A stretch of 64,000 nt of DNA from Xanthobacteraceae bacterium (GCA_029239875.1 JARBUD010000029.1:34005-98004); one strand, 5' to 3'; counted from the stretch's first letter, positions 1 to 12,045 are shown. The notes: a model not told the origin generated them from the letters alone. Numbers and translations are program-made.

Positions 1-703
1 GGTCGCTGGAGCGCCGCCACTCGTCGGTGAGCGGGTTGAACACCACGCCCTCGCGGTCGGTCACCTTCAGCCCGCCCGCCTCCAGCGCGAGCTGGAGCTC
101 GTCCGGCGTGATGAACCTGTTCCAGTCATGCGTGCCGCGGGGCAGCCAGCCGAGTACATATTCCGCCCCGACGATGGCGAGCGCAAAGGAGCGCTTGGTG
201 CGGTTCAGCGTCGCTGCGACCAGCAGCCCGCCCGGCTTCACCATTTCGCTCGCGCGGGCGAGGAACAGGTCGACATCGGCGACATGCTCCACCACCTCCA
301 TCGCCATCACCACGTCGAAGCGCGCACCTTCATCCGCGAGCGCCTCCGCCGTGGTCGCGCGGTAGGTGATGGGGACGCCGCTCTCCTCGGCGTGGAGCGA
401 GGCGATGCGCACGTTCCTCTCCGCCGGGTCGATGCCGGTGACGGAGGCGCCCATGCGCGCCAGCGGCTCGCTCAACAGGCCGCCGCCGCAGCCTATGTCG
501 AGCAGGCTAAGCCCCTCCAGCGGCCGGATCGCCTTCGGGTCGAGGCCGAAATGGGCGACGATTCGCTCGCGCAGATAGGCGAGCCGCACCGGGTTGAACT
601 TGTGCAGCACCTTCATCTTGCCGCGCGGGTTCCACCATTCGGCGGCCAGCGCGGCGAAGCGCTCGACCTCGCGGGGATCGACGGTTGTGGCGGTCTCGGT
701 CAT
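1..703 (-). CDS. ubiG: UbiG, ubiquinone biosynthesis O-methyltransferase (3' end cut by window)
   Basis: SAM-dependent methyltransferase that carries out both O-methylations in ubiquinone synthesis. The visible 234 codons start at ATG 703 (METTATTVDP after correction for the start codon: [10 protein letters not shown]). They contain the UbiG entry motif [19 protein letters not shown] near residues 24-42 and the SAM-binding loop [14 protein letters not shown] near residues 69-82, followed by the acidic GIDPAE strand and the VVEHV motif. UbiG proteins are about 240-255 residues long, so only the last few residues lie off the window. The gene is divergent from lysC across a 159-bp gap, as in many Hyphomicrobiales. 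I see nothing abnormal in it. Family assignment is secure. Confidence 0.95.
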   Translation of the reverse strand, partial: MTETATTVDPREVERFAALAAEWWNPRGKMKVLHKFNPVRLAYLRERIVAHFGLDPKAIRPLEGLSLLDIGCGGGLLSEPLARMGASVTGIDPAERNVRIASLHAEESGVPITYRATTAEALADEGARFDVVMAMEVVEHVADVDLFLARASEMVKPGGLLVAATLNRTKRSFALAIVGAEYVLGWLPRGTHDWNRFITPDELQLALEAGGLKVTDREGVVFNPLTDEWRRSSD

Positions 704-760
704 CGGCGCACTCACGCTCGGGCAGCTTTCCAAGAGCAATTCCAGCTTCGCGCGGTGCCG

Positions 761-789
761 TTGCGGGGCGGGCGCGAGGTGGATATGTA
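761..789 (+). promoter_or_regulatory. Candidate sigma-70 promoter for lysC
   Basis: TTGCGG at 761-766 and TATGTA at 784-789 are separated by 17 bp and end 73 bp before the lysC start. The rest of the gap is GC-rich, so the match stands out. It is inferred from the sequence alone and no other element supports it. Confidence 0.3.
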
Positions 790-862
790 TACGCGCCTTT
801 CGGGCCGGGAGCCTCTCCCATCGACCCGGCCCCACAGAAGAACACGGTTACGGTTTCCCGCA

Positions 863-2113
<1,251 letters not shown>

Positions 2114-2193
2114 GATCAGGCATGGACGCGGCGCGAGTCGCGTCCTGATATCGACGCTCCGGGAACGCGGCTCCCGGAAACCGAGGACGGCCA

Positions 2194-4461
2194 ATGCGTG
2201 GCGCGCTCGGCGGCCCGCGCGTGCTTTTGAGGCGACTCCGCGAGGTCATGGCGGAGCCGGTCAGCGCGCAGGACCGCCTGGACAAGATCGTGGTTCTCAT
2301 CGCGGCCAACATGGTGGCCGAGGTGTGCTCGGTCTATGTGCTGCGCGTCGACGGCACCCTCGAGCTCTACGCCACCGAAGGCCTCAACCCCACCGCCGTC
2401 CACTTGACGGTGATGCGCATCGACGAGGGCCTCGTCGGCACCGTCGCCCGCGAGGCCGAGCCGATCAGCCTGTCCAACGCGCAGGCGCACCCGGCCTATT
2501 CCTACCGGCCGGAGACGGGCGAGGAAATCTACCACTCCTTCCTCGGCGTGCCGATCCTGCGCGCCGGCAACACGCTCGGCGTGCTGGTGGTGCAGAACCG
2601 CGCCCATCGCTCCTACACCGAGGAGGAGATCGAGGCGCTGCAGACCACCGCCATGGTGCTGGCCGAGATCATCGCCTCGGGCGAGCTTACCGCCATGGCG
2701 CTGCCCGGCGCCGAGCCCGCCGCCCGCCGCCCGCTGCACCTCAAGGGCCTCGCTCTGTCGGAGGGCATCGGCCTCGGCCATGTCGTGCTGCACGAGCCGC
2801 GCATCGAGGTCACCAAGGTCATCGCCGACGACCTGCCCGGCGAATTGAACCGCCTTGACGAGGCGGTCGACACGTTGCGCGCCTCCATCGACATCATGCT
2901 GGAGGACGAGGGCGTCGCCCGCGTCGGCGAGCACCGCGATATCCTCGAAGCCTACCGCATGTTCGCCCACGACCGCGGCTGGATCAGCCGCATGCGCGAG
3001 GCGGTGATGACCGGCCTCACCGCCGAGGGCGCGGTGGAGCGCGTGCAGTCGGACACCCGCGCCCGCATGCTGCGCATGACCGACCCTTACTTGCGCGAGC
3101 GCATGCACGACCTCGACGATCTGGCCAACCGCCTGCTGCGCCAGCTCACCGGCCGCGCCGGCGGCCCGGAAAAGGGCGGCCTGCCCGAGAACGCCATCAT
3201 CGTCGCCCGCAACATGAGCCCGGCGGCGCTGCTCGACTACGACCGCTCGCGCATCCGCGGCCTGGTGCTGGAGGAAGGCGCGGCGACGAGCCACCTCACC
3301 ATCGTCGCCCGCGCCCTCGGCATCTCCGCGGTCGGCCATGTCGAGAACATCGTCGGCCAGTGCGACGCGGGCGACGCCATCATCGTCGACGGCGTCTCGG
3401 GCGAGGTGCATGTGCGCCCGCCGGCCGACGTCGAGGCGGCCTATGTCGAGAAAGTACGCTTCCGGGCGAAGCGGCTGGAACGCTACGCCGCACTGCGCGA
3501 CGTGCCGACCCTCACCAAGGACGGCGTCGAGATTGAGCTGCACCTCAATGCCGGCCTGCTGGTCGACCTGCCGCACATCGCCGAGACCGGCGCGACCGGC
3601 ATCGGCCTGTTCCGCACGGAGCTGCAGTTCATGATCGCCTCGGCCTTCCCCCGCACCAACGAGCAGCTCAAGCTCTACCGCTCGGTGCTGGACGCGGCGG
3701 GCGAGCGGCCGGTGGTGTTCCGCACCCTCGACATCGGCGGCGACAAGGTGCTGCCCTATATGCGCGCCATCGAGGAGGAGAACCCGGCCCTCGGCTGGCG
3801 CGCCATCCGCCTCGGCCTCGACCGTCCGGGCCTCTTGCGCAGCCAGGTGCGCGCGCTGCTGCGCGCCGCCACCGGGCGCGAATTGCGCCTGATCTTCCCG
3901 ATGGTTTCGGCGGTGGAGGAATTCGACCGCGCCCGCCACATCGTCGAGCGCGAGCTCACCCATCTGCGCCGCCACGGCCATGGCCTGCCCGAGCGGGTGC
4001 TAATTGGCGTCATGCTGGAAGTGCCCGCGCTGCTGTTCCAGCTCGACCAGCTTCTGCCGCGCATCGACTTCGCCTCGGTCGGCTCGAACGACCTCGTGCA
4101 GTTCCTCTACGCCGCCGATCGCGGCAATCCGCGCGTCGCCGACCGCTTCGACGCGCTCGGCCCCTCGGCGCTGCGGGCCCTGAAGCTGATCGCCGACAAG
4201 GCCGCCGAATACGGCAAGCCGGTCACGCTGTGCGGCGAATTGGCTTCGAAGCCGTTGGAGGCGCTGGCGCTCGCCGCCATCGGCTATCGCAAGCTCTCGC
4301 TCTCCCCCGCCTCCTACGGCCCGGTGAAGGCGATGCTGCTGGAGCTCGACCTTTCCGCCGCCGCCGCCGTGGTCGCGCCGCTGCTGAACGCCGGCGCCGA
4401 CGCCTCCTCGCTGCGCCCGCAGCTCAAGGCCTTCGCCGAGAAGGCAGGTCTCCCGCTGTGA
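2194..4461 (+). CDS. ptsP: PtsP, PEP-protein phosphotransferase of the nitrogen PTS (EI-Ntr)
   Basis: Enzyme I of the nitrogen phosphotransferase system. It takes phosphate from phosphoenolpyruvate and passes it to NPr, a regulatory rather than sugar-transport relay. The 755-residue protein has an N-terminal GAF domain (about residues 25-165), which in EI-Ntr senses nitrogen status, then the PEP-utiliser N domain. The swivelling phosphohistidine domain has its active His at residue 367 in [19 protein letters not shown]-binding TIM barrel follows, with [12 protein letters not shown] and the C-terminal signature [20 protein letters not shown] and catalytic CGELAS. The start is ATG 2194. It lies between lysC and prfA, all on the plus strand. 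Confidence 0.96.
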   Translation: MRGALGGPRVLLRRLREVMAEPVSAQDRLDKIVVLIAANMVAEVCSVYVLRVDGTLELYATEGLNPTAVHLTVMRIDEGLVGTVAREAEPISLSNAQAHPAYSYRPETGEEIYHSFLGVPILRAGNTLGVLVVQNRAHRSYTEEEIEALQTTAMVLAEIIASGELTAMALPGAEPAARRPLHLKGLALSEGIGLGHVVLHEPRIEVTKVIADDLPGELNRLDEAVDTLRASIDIMLEDEGVARVGEHRDILEAYRMFAHDRGWISRMREAVMTGLTAEGAVERVQSDTRARMLRMTDPYLRERMHDLDDLANRLLRQLTGRAGGPEKGGLPENAIIVARNMSPAALLDYDRSRIRGLVLEEGAATSHLTIVARALGISAVGHVENIVGQCDAGDAIIVDGVSGEVHVRPPADVEAAYVEKVRFRAKRLERYAALRDVPTLTKDGVEIELHLNAGLLVDLPHIAETGATGIGLFRTELQFMIASAFPRTNEQLKLYRSVLDAAGERPVVFRTLDIGGDKVLPYMRAIEEENPALGWRAIRLGLDRPGLLRSQVRALLRAATGRELRLIFPMVSAVEEFDRARHIVERELTHLRRHGHGLPERVLIGVMLEVPALLFQLDQLLPRIDFASVGSNDLVQFLYAADRGNPRVADRFDALGPSALRALKLIADKAAEYGKPVTLCGELASKPLEALALAAIGYRKLSLSPASYGPVKAMLLELDLSAAAAVVAPLLNAGADASSLRPQLKAFAEKAGLPL

Positions 4462-4486
4462 AACCTGCCGCTCTGAGTGCGCTCCC

Positions 4487-5580
<1,094 letters not shown>

Positions 5581-5584
<4 letters not shown>

Positions 5585-6432
5585 CCACGCGTGCCGGGCT
5601 GCTGCGCGAGATCGCCGCGGCCTTCGCCACCGCCGGGTTGGAGACGCCGGAGCGCGAGGCGCGCGCGCTGCTCAAGGGCGGTCTTGGACTCGCCGATATC
5701 GATCTCGTCGCCCGTGCCGATATGGCGGTGTCCGAAGAGGACGCCGCGCGCCTGACCATTTTGGCCACCCGCCGCGCGGCCGGCGAGCCGCTGGCGCGAC
5801 TGATCGGCCGGCGGGAGTTCTGGAGCCTCGATTTCTCCCTCGCCCCCGAGACGCTGGTGCCGCGCCCGGAGACGGAGACGCTGGTGGAAGCCGCGCTCGC
5901 CCTGTTTCCCGACAGGACGGCGCCGCTGCGCATCCTCGATCTCGGCACCGGGACCGGCGCCATCCTTGCGGCGCTGCTCAGCGAGTACCCGAACGCCTTC
6001 GGCCTCGGCGTCGACCTGTCGGAAGGCGCGGCGCGGCAGGCCCGCGACAATCTGGCCCGGCTGGGCCTGTCCGGACGTTCGGGGGTACTCGTCGGGCGCT
6101 GGGCGGAAGCGATCCACGGCCGTTTCGACCTGGTGGCCTCCAATCCGCCTTATATTCCCGCGAGGGATATCGCCGCACTGGACCGGGAGGTGCGCGAGCA
6201 CGACCCGCGTCTCGCGCTCGACGGCGGACCCGATGGGCTCGACGCCTACCGCGTCCTCGCCGCCGCGCTTCCCGGCCTGCTCGCGCCGGGCGGGCGCGCG
6301 GTGCTGGAACTGGGGATCGGGCAGGAATCGGAAGTGGCGCAGCTTCTCGCCGCCGCCGGCCTTCCCGCCGACGGACCGGCGCGGCGGGACCTTTCCGGGA
6401 TCGCACGCGCCATCGTGACCCGACCCGCCTGA
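5581..6432 (+). CDS. prmC: PrmC, release factor glutamine methyltransferase
   Basis: Uses SAM to methylate the glutamine of the GGQ loop in release factors. The 283-residue protein starts at GTG 5581, which overlaps the prfA stop. The N-terminal helical domain (about residues 1-90) has the REFWSLDF motif. The SAM loop is [20 protein letters not shown] near residues 119-138, and the catalytic NPPY is at residues 188-191. The C-terminus ([11 protein letters not shown]) is typical. The gene closes the lysC-ptsP-prfA-prmC run; 587 bp without a recognisable gene follow. Confidence 0.97.
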
Positions 6433-7019
6433 CAATACCGGCGATGCGGCAAAAAAGGGCTTGGAACGACGTAACGAAGCGATTAGTGTCCCTTGCAGGA
6501 ATCGTCCTGAGACATCACCTGTCCTGCAATGGGTTTGGAAGCCGGTCGCTCTTCGTCGAGTGATCGGGCTCATCGCGGTGGTGACATTCGGGTCCTTGCG
6601 GAAAGCCCGAATGAGCGCGATGTCTCGTAGGGGCGAACGCTCCACGAGTTTATCGGTGTGGCTTCGGTTGCACGATGAAGCATGGGGTCGGCTGTAGCGC
6701 AGCGTGGCGCTCGCCGGATCCGGGCCGGAAGATGCGGCCTGGATGGATCGCGGCCGGCAGGTCCGGCGGCGGAGCATCTTCGAGAGATGCGCTCCCATGG
6801 AAGAAGTCCGACGGTCGGTGTCGACCTGCGGCATGTCCGGAGCCTCGCGGCTTCCGGCTATGGCAGGTTTTCCCCGGCTTCAGGCGAGTTTCCCGTCATG
6901 CCGTTGCCGCTGGTCGTGTCCAGCGGTGCGGGCCGGGAAAGATCTAAGGTGATTGACCCGCCCGTTCCCCGCCCCTTGGGTTTCTCCAGCGGCGGCACAG
7001 GCCTCAGAGACCCAGCTCG
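6433..7019. other. 587-bp gap between prmC and the DUF4167 gene
   Basis: I find no convincing protein gene here. Several overlapping frames stay open, but none has a ribosome-binding site or a protein-like sequence. The visible structure is an 8-bp inverted repeat, TTGCAGGA at 6493-6500 and TCCTGCAA at 6522-6529, with a 21-nt loop. A run of six A residues lies just upstream near 6451. The gap could hold the long leader and promoter of the DUF4167 gene or a small RNA. Neither can be shown from sequence alone. Confidence 0.5.
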
Positions 7020-8144
7020 ATGCGAAATAATAACCAGCAGAAGCGTATGCGCAGCCGCAATAACAACGGCAACCGTCGCAGCCAGAATCCGCTTACCCGT
7101 GTTTACGAATCGAACGGACCGGATGTGAAGGTGCGCGGCACCGCGCAGCACATCGTCGAGAAGTACCAGCAGCTCGCACGCGACGGGCAGGCGTCGGGCG
7201 ATCCGGTGGCGGCGGAGAACTATCTCCAGCACGCCGAGCATTATTACCGCATCATCGCCGCCGCCCAGGCGCAGTTCGGCGTGCAGGGCCAGCCCTTCCA
7301 GCGTTCCGACGAGGACGACTACGAGGAAGACGGCGAAGAGACCGGCGCCGAGGGCCAGCCGGCCTTCCAGGCCCGCGAGCCGCAGCAGCAGGGCTATCGC
7401 GATCGCGACGGCGGCCGCGACGGCAATTACCGCGACAACAACCAGCGCGACCGTGACGGCAACCAGCGCGGCGACCGCGATGGCAACCAGCGCGACGGCT
7501 TCCGCGACCGGGACGGGCGCCGCGACAACCGCGAGCGCGGCCAGGATCGCGACAACCGCGACCGCGACAACCGTGATCGGGACAACCGGGACAACCGGCA
7601 GGATCGCGACAACCGCGAGCGCGGCGAGCATCGCGAGGGCGGCCGCTGGCAGCGCGACAACCGTCCCTATCGCGACAACCGCGAGCCACGTGAACCGCGT
7701 GAGCCGCGCGAGGGTGGCGAGCAGCCCTACCGCGATCCCGGCCAGCAGCCGCAGCCGCGCCTCGGGCCGGATGTGGAGGCCGAGATCGGCCTTCCCGCCT
7801 TCATCACCCAGAGCAGCGCCGCCGCGCCGGTGAGCGCCGCCCCGGAGCCGAAGGTCGAGGCCCCGAAGGCTGAATCCCGGCCCGAGCCGAAGGCCGAGGC
7901 CGCCAAGGTGGAAGCGCCGAAGGCCGAAGCGGCCCCGAGCGAGGCTCCGGCCAAGCCGGAAGGCACCGGCCGCGGACGCAAATCCGCAGCCGCCGCCGCG
8001 GCTCCCGCTCCCGCTCCGGCTCCTGTCGCGGCCGCCGCCGAGGATGGCGAGGCCCCCGCCCCGCGCACCCGTCGCCGCCGCTACCGCCGCGCCGAGGGCG
8101 AGGCCGAGGGCGCCGAGCCCGCGCCGGCCGAAGCCGGCGAGTGA
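7020..8144 (+). CDS. DUF4167 protein with charged low-complexity linker
   Basis: A 374-residue protein of unknown function found throughout Hyphomicrobiales. The N-terminus (MRNNNQQKRMRSRNNNGNRR) is very basic. It runs into the conserved DUF4167 core (about residues 25-80: RVYESNGPDVKVRGTA, then AENYLQHAEHYYRII), whose fold is suggestive of RNA contact. Residues about 115-240 are an imperfect tandem repeat of Asp-Asn-Arg and Asp-Arg units. The C-terminal third is rich in Ala, Pro, Lys and Glu and ends in a basic RTRRRRYRR patch. This layout of a small domain plus disordered, charged tails resembles RNA chaperones, but that role is inference. An intrinsic terminator follows. Confidence 0.85.
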   Translation: MRNNNQQKRMRSRNNNGNRRSQNPLTRVYESNGPDVKVRGTAQHIVEKYQQLARDGQASGDPVAAENYLQHAEHYYRIIAAAQAQFGVQGQPFQRSDEDDYEEDGEETGAEGQPAFQAREPQQQGYRDRDGGRDGNYRDNNQRDRDGNQRGDRDGNQRDGFRDRDGRRDNRERGQDRDNRDRDNRDRDNRDNRQDRDNRERGEHREGGRWQRDNRPYRDNREPREPREPREGGEQPYRDPGQQPQPRLGPDVEAEIGLPAFITQSSAAAPVSAAPEPKVEAPKAESRPEPKAEAAKVEAPKAEAAPSEAPAKPEGTGRGRKSAAAAAAPAPAPAPVAAAAEDGEAPAPRTRRRRYRRAEGEAEGAEPAPAEAGE

Positions 8145-8165
8145 GCCTTCCCTGAAACGAAATGC

Positions 8166-8194
8166 AAAAGGCCCGGCTCAGCCGGGCCTTTTTG
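8166..8194 (+). terminator. Intrinsic terminator after the DUF4167 gene
   Basis: AAAAGGCCCGGCTCAGCCGGGCCTT forms a GC-rich stem of about 9 bp with a 4-nt loop, followed by a T run. It lies 21 bp after the stop codon. Confidence 0.85.
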
Positions 8195-8235
8195 TTTGGG
8201 CGGAGCGGCGGTCCCGCCGTTCCTTTCAATGCAAC

Positions 8236-8280
8236 CTCATCCTGAGGTGCCCGGCGCGAGCCGGGCCTCGGAGGATGCTC
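8236..8280. repeat. Intergenic repeat family A, single-arm copy
   Basis: Begins CTCATCCTGAGGTGC and ends GCCTCGGAGGATGCTC around a short stem CCCGGC/GCCGGG. It corresponds to one arm of the longer copies at 16780, 22710, 26946 and 34170. It lies between a terminator and a family B repeat. Confidence 0.8.
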
Positions 8281-8304
8281 GTCCGGGTACCTTCCGCATT
8301 CAAC

Positions 8305-8392
8305 GTCATCCCGGACGGCCGAAGGCCGATCCGGGATCGCGATATAGTTGGAGAGCGATCCCGGCTCTCCGCTGCGCTGCGGCCGGGATGAC
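8305..8392. repeat. Intergenic repeat family B, two-arm copy
   Basis: Starts GTCATCCCGGACGGCC and ends GGCCGGGATGAC. The inner arms GATCCGGGATCG and CGATCCCGG make it a long interrupted palindrome. Related copies are at 24117, 37291 and 40799, with a half copy at 35618. Confidence 0.8.
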
Positions 8393-8414
8393 GGCGACGA
8401 CGGCGTTCAATCGC

Positions 8415-9257
8415 TCACAGCGTGATGCGCACCGCGTCGCCCTCGGCGATCAGGCCGCCCCGCTCGATCTCGGCGAAGATGCCGCAATCGGTGTGGCCGA
8501 AGCTGCGCATCAGCGTGCCCGGCACGTCGAGGTCGCGCTTGGCGGTCACTGGGTCCACATTGGTGGCGGCGCAGCGGAAGATGCGCTGTGTCACCTTGAG
8601 CCGCACCTGGTTGCCCACCTCGATGGTGTGGCCGACGAGGTCGAACTCCTCCCACGGCTCCATGCCATCGAGATAGAGATTGCCGCGGAAGCGCAGCGGA
8701 TCGACCGGCTGGCCGATGATCTCGCCCAGCGCCCGGCAGCTCGCCAGGTTGATCAGCGAGACGAAGCCCTCGGTGGTGTCGACGAAGCGGAAGCCCTCGG
8801 GCGCCGCCAGCACGCGCGGGGCGCCGCGCAGCTCGTAGCGCGAATAGCGCTGGAAGAATTCCTCGATCGCCGCCCGCCCTTCCGGCGTGTCGAGCCGGCC
8901 GCGCACCGCTTCCTTGTCGTCGAGGTCGATGACGAGTTCGCTGGTCGCGTCCTCATAGCGCGCCTTCAGCGCGGCGAGGCGCTCGTTGCGCATCAGCATG
9001 AGGAACTTGATCTTCGGCTGGAAGGCCGGCACCTCGGGAATGAAGCCCGACGGCCCGTTCTCGATGGCGTAGAGCCGGTCGCCGGGGAAATACCGCCCCG
9101 CCTCCAGCTCGACCACCTCGAGGCGCTCCGGCGTCAGCCCCTTCACCGGATAGCGGTAGAGCGAGGCGATGCTGGCGAAGTCCACCGGCGAGGGCGCGGC
9201 TTCCGGCGACGCCTCGGTGGCGGTGAAAAGATCGGTGTCGTCGGTCGATTCGCTCAT
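8415..9257 (-). CDS. MOSC domain protein
   Basis: A 280-residue protein with an N-terminal MOSC beta-barrel (SLYRYPVKGLTPERLEVVEL, about residues 32-52) and a C-terminal MOSC domain. The C-terminal domain contains the conserved cysteine in IFRCAATNVDPVTAKRDLDV and the ending MRSFGHTDCGIFAEIERGG. MOSC proteins handle sulfur or molybdenum cofactor: YcbX and YiiM detoxify N-hydroxylated bases, and the eukaryotic mARC enzymes are reductases. The N-barrel plus MOSC arrangement is that of the YcbX/mARC group, without a fused ferredoxin domain here. The substrate is unknown. The gene stands alone on the minus strand, divergent from thpR. Confidence 0.85.
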   Translation of the reverse strand: MSESTDDTDLFTATEASPEAAPSPVDFASIASLYRYPVKGLTPERLEVVELEAGRYFPGDRLYAIENGPSGFIPEVPAFQPKIKFLMLMRNERLAALKARYEDATSELVIDLDDKEAVRGRLDTPEGRAAIEEFFQRYSRYELRGAPRVLAAPEGFRFVDTTEGFVSLINLASCRALGEIIGQPVDPLRFRGNLYLDGMEPWEEFDLVGHTIEVGNQVRLKVTQRIFRCAATNVDPVTAKRDLDVPGTLMRSFGHTDCGIFAEIERGGLIAEGDAVRITL

Positions 9258-9450
9258 GGAAGATCACCATATAGGCTTGTGCCCGCCCCGTCAGCCGCGG
9301 CCGAGACCGCAGCGGCGGGCGGGCATACGTCGGAAAGGCGTGCATTCTGCGGCCTGTGTTTTGCCTGTCGTATTTTCCGCTTTTCCTCGGCGTGCGAATC
9401 CGTCTCAATCGTCAATGGATTTCCTCGCTGGAAACTCTAAGGAGGGGGTC

Positions 9451-9984
9451 ATGCCGCGGCTCTTCACCGCCCTCGAAATACCCGCCGACGTCGCCGACCA
9501 GCTTTCCATGCTGCGGGGCGGCCTTCCCGGTGCCCGCTGGATCAGCCCGGAATTCTACCACGTCACGCTGCGCTTCATCGGCGACGTCGACCATGTGGTG
9601 GCGCGCGACGCCGCCGCCGCGCTCGACGAGATCGACCGCTTCGGCTTCGATCTCACCCTGTCGGGGGTCGACCAGTTCGGCAATCACAAGCCGCATTCCA
9701 TCTTCGTCGGCGTGAAGGCCAACGAGGCGCTGAATGACCTGCAGGCCGAGCACGAGCGGGCGATGAAGCGCATCGGCCTGCCGCCCGAGGGGCGCAACTT
9801 CCGCCCGCACGTCACCCTCGCCCGGCTGCGCGACGCTTCGCCCCGGCAGGTGGCGGAATATCTGGCTCTGCGCGGCTATTTCCGCAGCCCTACCTTCGAG
9901 GTGTCGCGCTTCGTGCTCTACTCCTCGCGCGACTCCGTCGGCGGCGGCCCGTACCGGGTCGAAGCCGCCTACCCGCTGATGTGA
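9451..9984 (+). CDS. thpR: ThpR, RNA 2',3'-cyclic phosphodiesterase (2H family)
   Basis: A 177-residue protein of the 2H phosphoesterase superfamily, historically called 2'-5' RNA ligase. The two catalytic HxT motifs are visible: HVTLRFIGD near residues 34-42 and HVTLARLRD near residues 117-125. The start at ATG 9451 has a strong ribosome-binding site (AAGGAGGGGG) 6 bp upstream. Upstream in-frame codons lack this site and would add a tail not seen in the family. The family hydrolyses 2',3'-cyclic phosphates in RNA; the physiological substrate here is not known. Confidence 0.93.
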   Translation: MPRLFTALEIPADVADQLSMLRGGLPGARWISPEFYHVTLRFIGDVDHVVARDAAAALDEIDRFGFDLTLSGVDQFGNHKPHSIFVGVKANEALNDLQAEHERAMKRIGLPPEGRNFRPHVTLARLRDASPRQVAEYLALRGYFRSPTFEVSRFVLYSSRDSVGGGPYRVEAAYPLM

Positions 9985-10045
9985 AAGCGGAAATATTGCG
10001 AAAAGCCACGGCCGGGGCCATCTGAAGCGGGACAAGGAGAGCTGG

Positions 10046-10426
10046 ATGGCCCGCCGTTTCGACCGCACCCTCAACCCCGAGGAGTTCGAGAACCTCGCCG
10101 ACGCCGGTGACGAGCCGCGCGTGCGCGCCGGCTTCTGGCGCAAGATCGCCGGCGGCGCCTCGCGCATTCCCTTCGCCGAGGACGCCGCGGCCGCCTATTA
10201 CTGCGCGCTCGACAGCCGCACGCCGACCCGCGTGCGGGCGCTGCTGTTCGGCGCCCTCGCCTATTTCCTGCTGCCGACCGACACGGTGCCGGACATATTG
10301 CCGGCCCTCGGCTTCACCGACGACGCAGCGGTGATCGCCACGGCGCTCAACCTTCTCGCCGGCCATATCGGCCCCTCGCATCGTGCTGCCGCAAGGGCAG
10401 CGCTCGAGCGGCTGCGCGGGGCTTGA
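10046..10426 (+). CDS. DUF1232 (YkvA-like) small membrane-associated protein
   Basis: A 126-residue protein with ATG 10046 after a clear AAGGAGA site. The central segment VRALLFGALAYFLLPTDTVP followed by DILPALGFTDDAAVI is the DUF1232 signature: one hydrophobic hairpin with a conserved P-D pair. The function is unknown across the family. It sits 61 bp after thpR and may be co-transcribed with it. Confidence 0.9.
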   Translation: MARRFDRTLNPEEFENLADAGDEPRVRAGFWRKIAGGASRIPFAEDAAAAYYCALDSRTPTRVRALLFGALAYFLLPTDTVPDILPALGFTDDAAVIATALNLLAGHIGPSHRAAARAALERLRGA

Positions 10427-10632
10427 AAGCACAGGTATGTTTTTGCCAAATGACGGCGGAAAGCGCTTTTCGCGCCTTCAAATCGCCGCCTGCCTACAGG
10501 CATTTGATCGGTAACCCGCCGCTTTGTACCGCTAAGGGTTCACAGCGGCGAATCGGCCGGATATCCCTTTGGCGGCCCGCGGGCAGAATCACGCGGGCGG
10601 CATCGCGGCAGATGACACGGAGGACAGAGACC

Positions 10633-11151
10633 ATGGCACGACGGATCGTGCACGCGGCACTCGCCGGCTTGGCACTGGCTTTCATCGGCGCAAGCGGCGC
10701 CGGCGCGCAGGGCGCGCCGAAGCTGGTCGGCCAGTTCGGCGACTGGGGCGTCTATGTCGATACCAGCGGCAACGGCAAGATCTGTTATGCCCTGTCCCAG
10801 CCCAAGTCCCGCGCGCCCGCCGGCCTCAACCGCGATCCCGCCTATTTCTTCATCTCGACCCGCACCGCCGAGAACGTGAAGGGCGAGATCAGCGTCGTCA
10901 TGGGCTTCCCGCTCAAGGAAGGCACCGACGCCACGCTCACCATCGGCTCGGCCAGCTTCGACCTCTACACCCGCGGCACCGGCGCCTGGGTGCGCAACGT
11001 CGCCGAGGAGACCCGCCTGCTCGACGCCATGCGCAAGGGCCGCGACCTCACGGTGAAGGGCACCTCCGGGCGCGGCAACGTCACCACCGACACCTATTCG
11101 CTGAGCGGCATCTCCGCGGCGGTCGATCGCGCCGCGCAGGAATGCCGTTGA
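10633..11151 (+). CDS. IalB-family (invasion-associated locus B) exported protein
   Basis: A 172-residue protein starting at ATG 10633 after a GGAGGACAGAGACC ribosome-binding region. The first 26 residues form a Sec signal peptide ending GASGAGAQG. The mature part matches the IalB family: FGDWGVYVD, then KICYALSQP, and the cysteine close to the C-terminus (AQECR), which may pair with the one in KICY. IalB was first described in Bartonella as an invasion locus product. Free-living Hyphomicrobiales carry several paralogues of unknown periplasmic function, so no role in virulence should be read into this. Confidence 0.85.
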   Translation: MARRIVHAALAGLALAFIGASGAGAQGAPKLVGQFGDWGVYVDTSGNGKICYALSQPKSRAPAGLNRDPAYFFISTRTAENVKGEISVVMGFPLKEGTDATLTIGSASFDLYTRGTGAWVRNVAEETRLLDAMRKGRDLTVKGTSGRGNVTTDTYSLSGISAAVDRAAQECR

Positions 11152-11259
11152 GGCGGGCGCTCGTCCGCCCCTGAACCAGACTGTTGCACTTGACCGGCGG
11201 CCGGCGGCCCGGCCGCCGCATCCGCCGCCCGCCCGTGGTCACGCATCCGAGGAACCGCC

Positions 11260-12033
11260 ATGCCGGTCGAACTGCGGCTCATTCCCTGCCTCGCCGACAA
11301 TTACGCGGTGCTGCTGCGCGATCCCGTCACCGAGGCGACCGCCGTCATCGACGCGCCGGAGGTGGCGCCGATCCTCGCCGCGCTGGAGCGCGAGGACTGG
11401 ACGCTGACGCACATCCTCGTCACCCATCACCATACCGACCACATCGCCGGCGTGTTGGCGCTGAAGGAGCGCTTCGGCGCCACCGTGATCGGGCCCAAGG
11501 CCGAGCGCGACACCATCCCCGGCCTCGACTTCGCGGTGGTGGACGGCGATCCGGTGGCGGTCGGCGGACTCGTCGGCCGGGTGATGGAGACGCCGGGCCA
11601 CACCAAGGGCCACATCGTCTTCCTGTTCGAGGACGAGCGCCTGCTGTTCTCCGGCGACACGCTGTTCGTGCTCGGCTGCGGCCGGCCCTTCGAATGCGAC
11701 CCGCCGGTGCTGTGGGAATCGCTGGTGCGCCTGCGCGGCCTGCCCGACGACATCTCGGTCTATTGCGGGCACGAATACACCGTCTCGAACGGGCGCTTCG
11801 CCGTCAGCGTCGATCCCGACAATGCGGCGGTGGCCGCGCGGCTGAAGGAAGCCGAGGCGCAGCGCGCCGCCGGCGAGCCGACGCTGCCGACCACCATCGG
11901 CGCGGAGAAGGCGACCAACCCGTTCCTGCGCGCCGACGACCCCGAGCTCGCCGCCCGCATCGGCCTCGCCGGTGCCGAGCCGGGCGCCGTCTTCACCGAG
12001 CTGCGCAGCCTCAAGAACAGTTTTCGCGGCTGA
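11260..12033 (+). CDS. gloB: GloB, hydroxyacylglutathione hydrolase (glyoxalase II)
   Basis: Hydrolyses S-lactoylglutathione to D-lactate and glutathione, the second step of methylglyoxal detoxification. The 257-residue metallo-beta-lactamase-fold protein has the binuclear metal motif THHHTDH at residues 55-61, then the metal ligands in TPGHTKGH and FSGDTLFVLGCGR, and HEYT. The C-terminal glyoxalase II domain holds the substrate-binding KATNPFLR. It is 12 bp upstream of a DUF985 gene. gloB-DUF985 pairs are frequent in this group. Confidence 0.96.
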   Translation: MPVELRLIPCLADNYAVLLRDPVTEATAVIDAPEVAPILAALEREDWTLTHILVTHHHTDHIAGVLALKERFGATVIGPKAERDTIPGLDFAVVDGDPVAVGGLVGRVMETPGHTKGHIVFLFEDERLLFSGDTLFVLGCGRPFECDPPVLWESLVRLRGLPDDISVYCGHEYTVSNGRFAVSVDPDNAAVAARLKEAEAQRAAGEPTLPTTIGAEKATNPFLRADDPELAARIGLAGAEPGAVFTELRSLKNSFRG

Positions 12034-12045
12034 GGGGCGCCCGCG

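Noticed and set aside
128..862. Upstream extension of the lysC reading frame to position 128
   Set aside because: It runs antisense through ubiG and has no match to aspartate kinase. ATG 863 gives the family N-terminus.
2116..3981. Long open frame opposite ptsP
   Set aside because: It is a GC-rich shadow with a composition rich in Ala, Asp, Gly, Arg and His and no motif, while the other strand encodes a complete EI-Ntr.
8236..8392. CRISPR array or insertion sequence
   Set aside because: The repeats are palindromic, not regularly spaced, are spread over 33 kb, and no cas or transposase gene is present.
10633..11151. Virulence factor reading of the IalB-like gene
   Set aside because: The family is widespread in free-living Hyphomicrobiales. 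Nothing else in the window suggests a pathogen.
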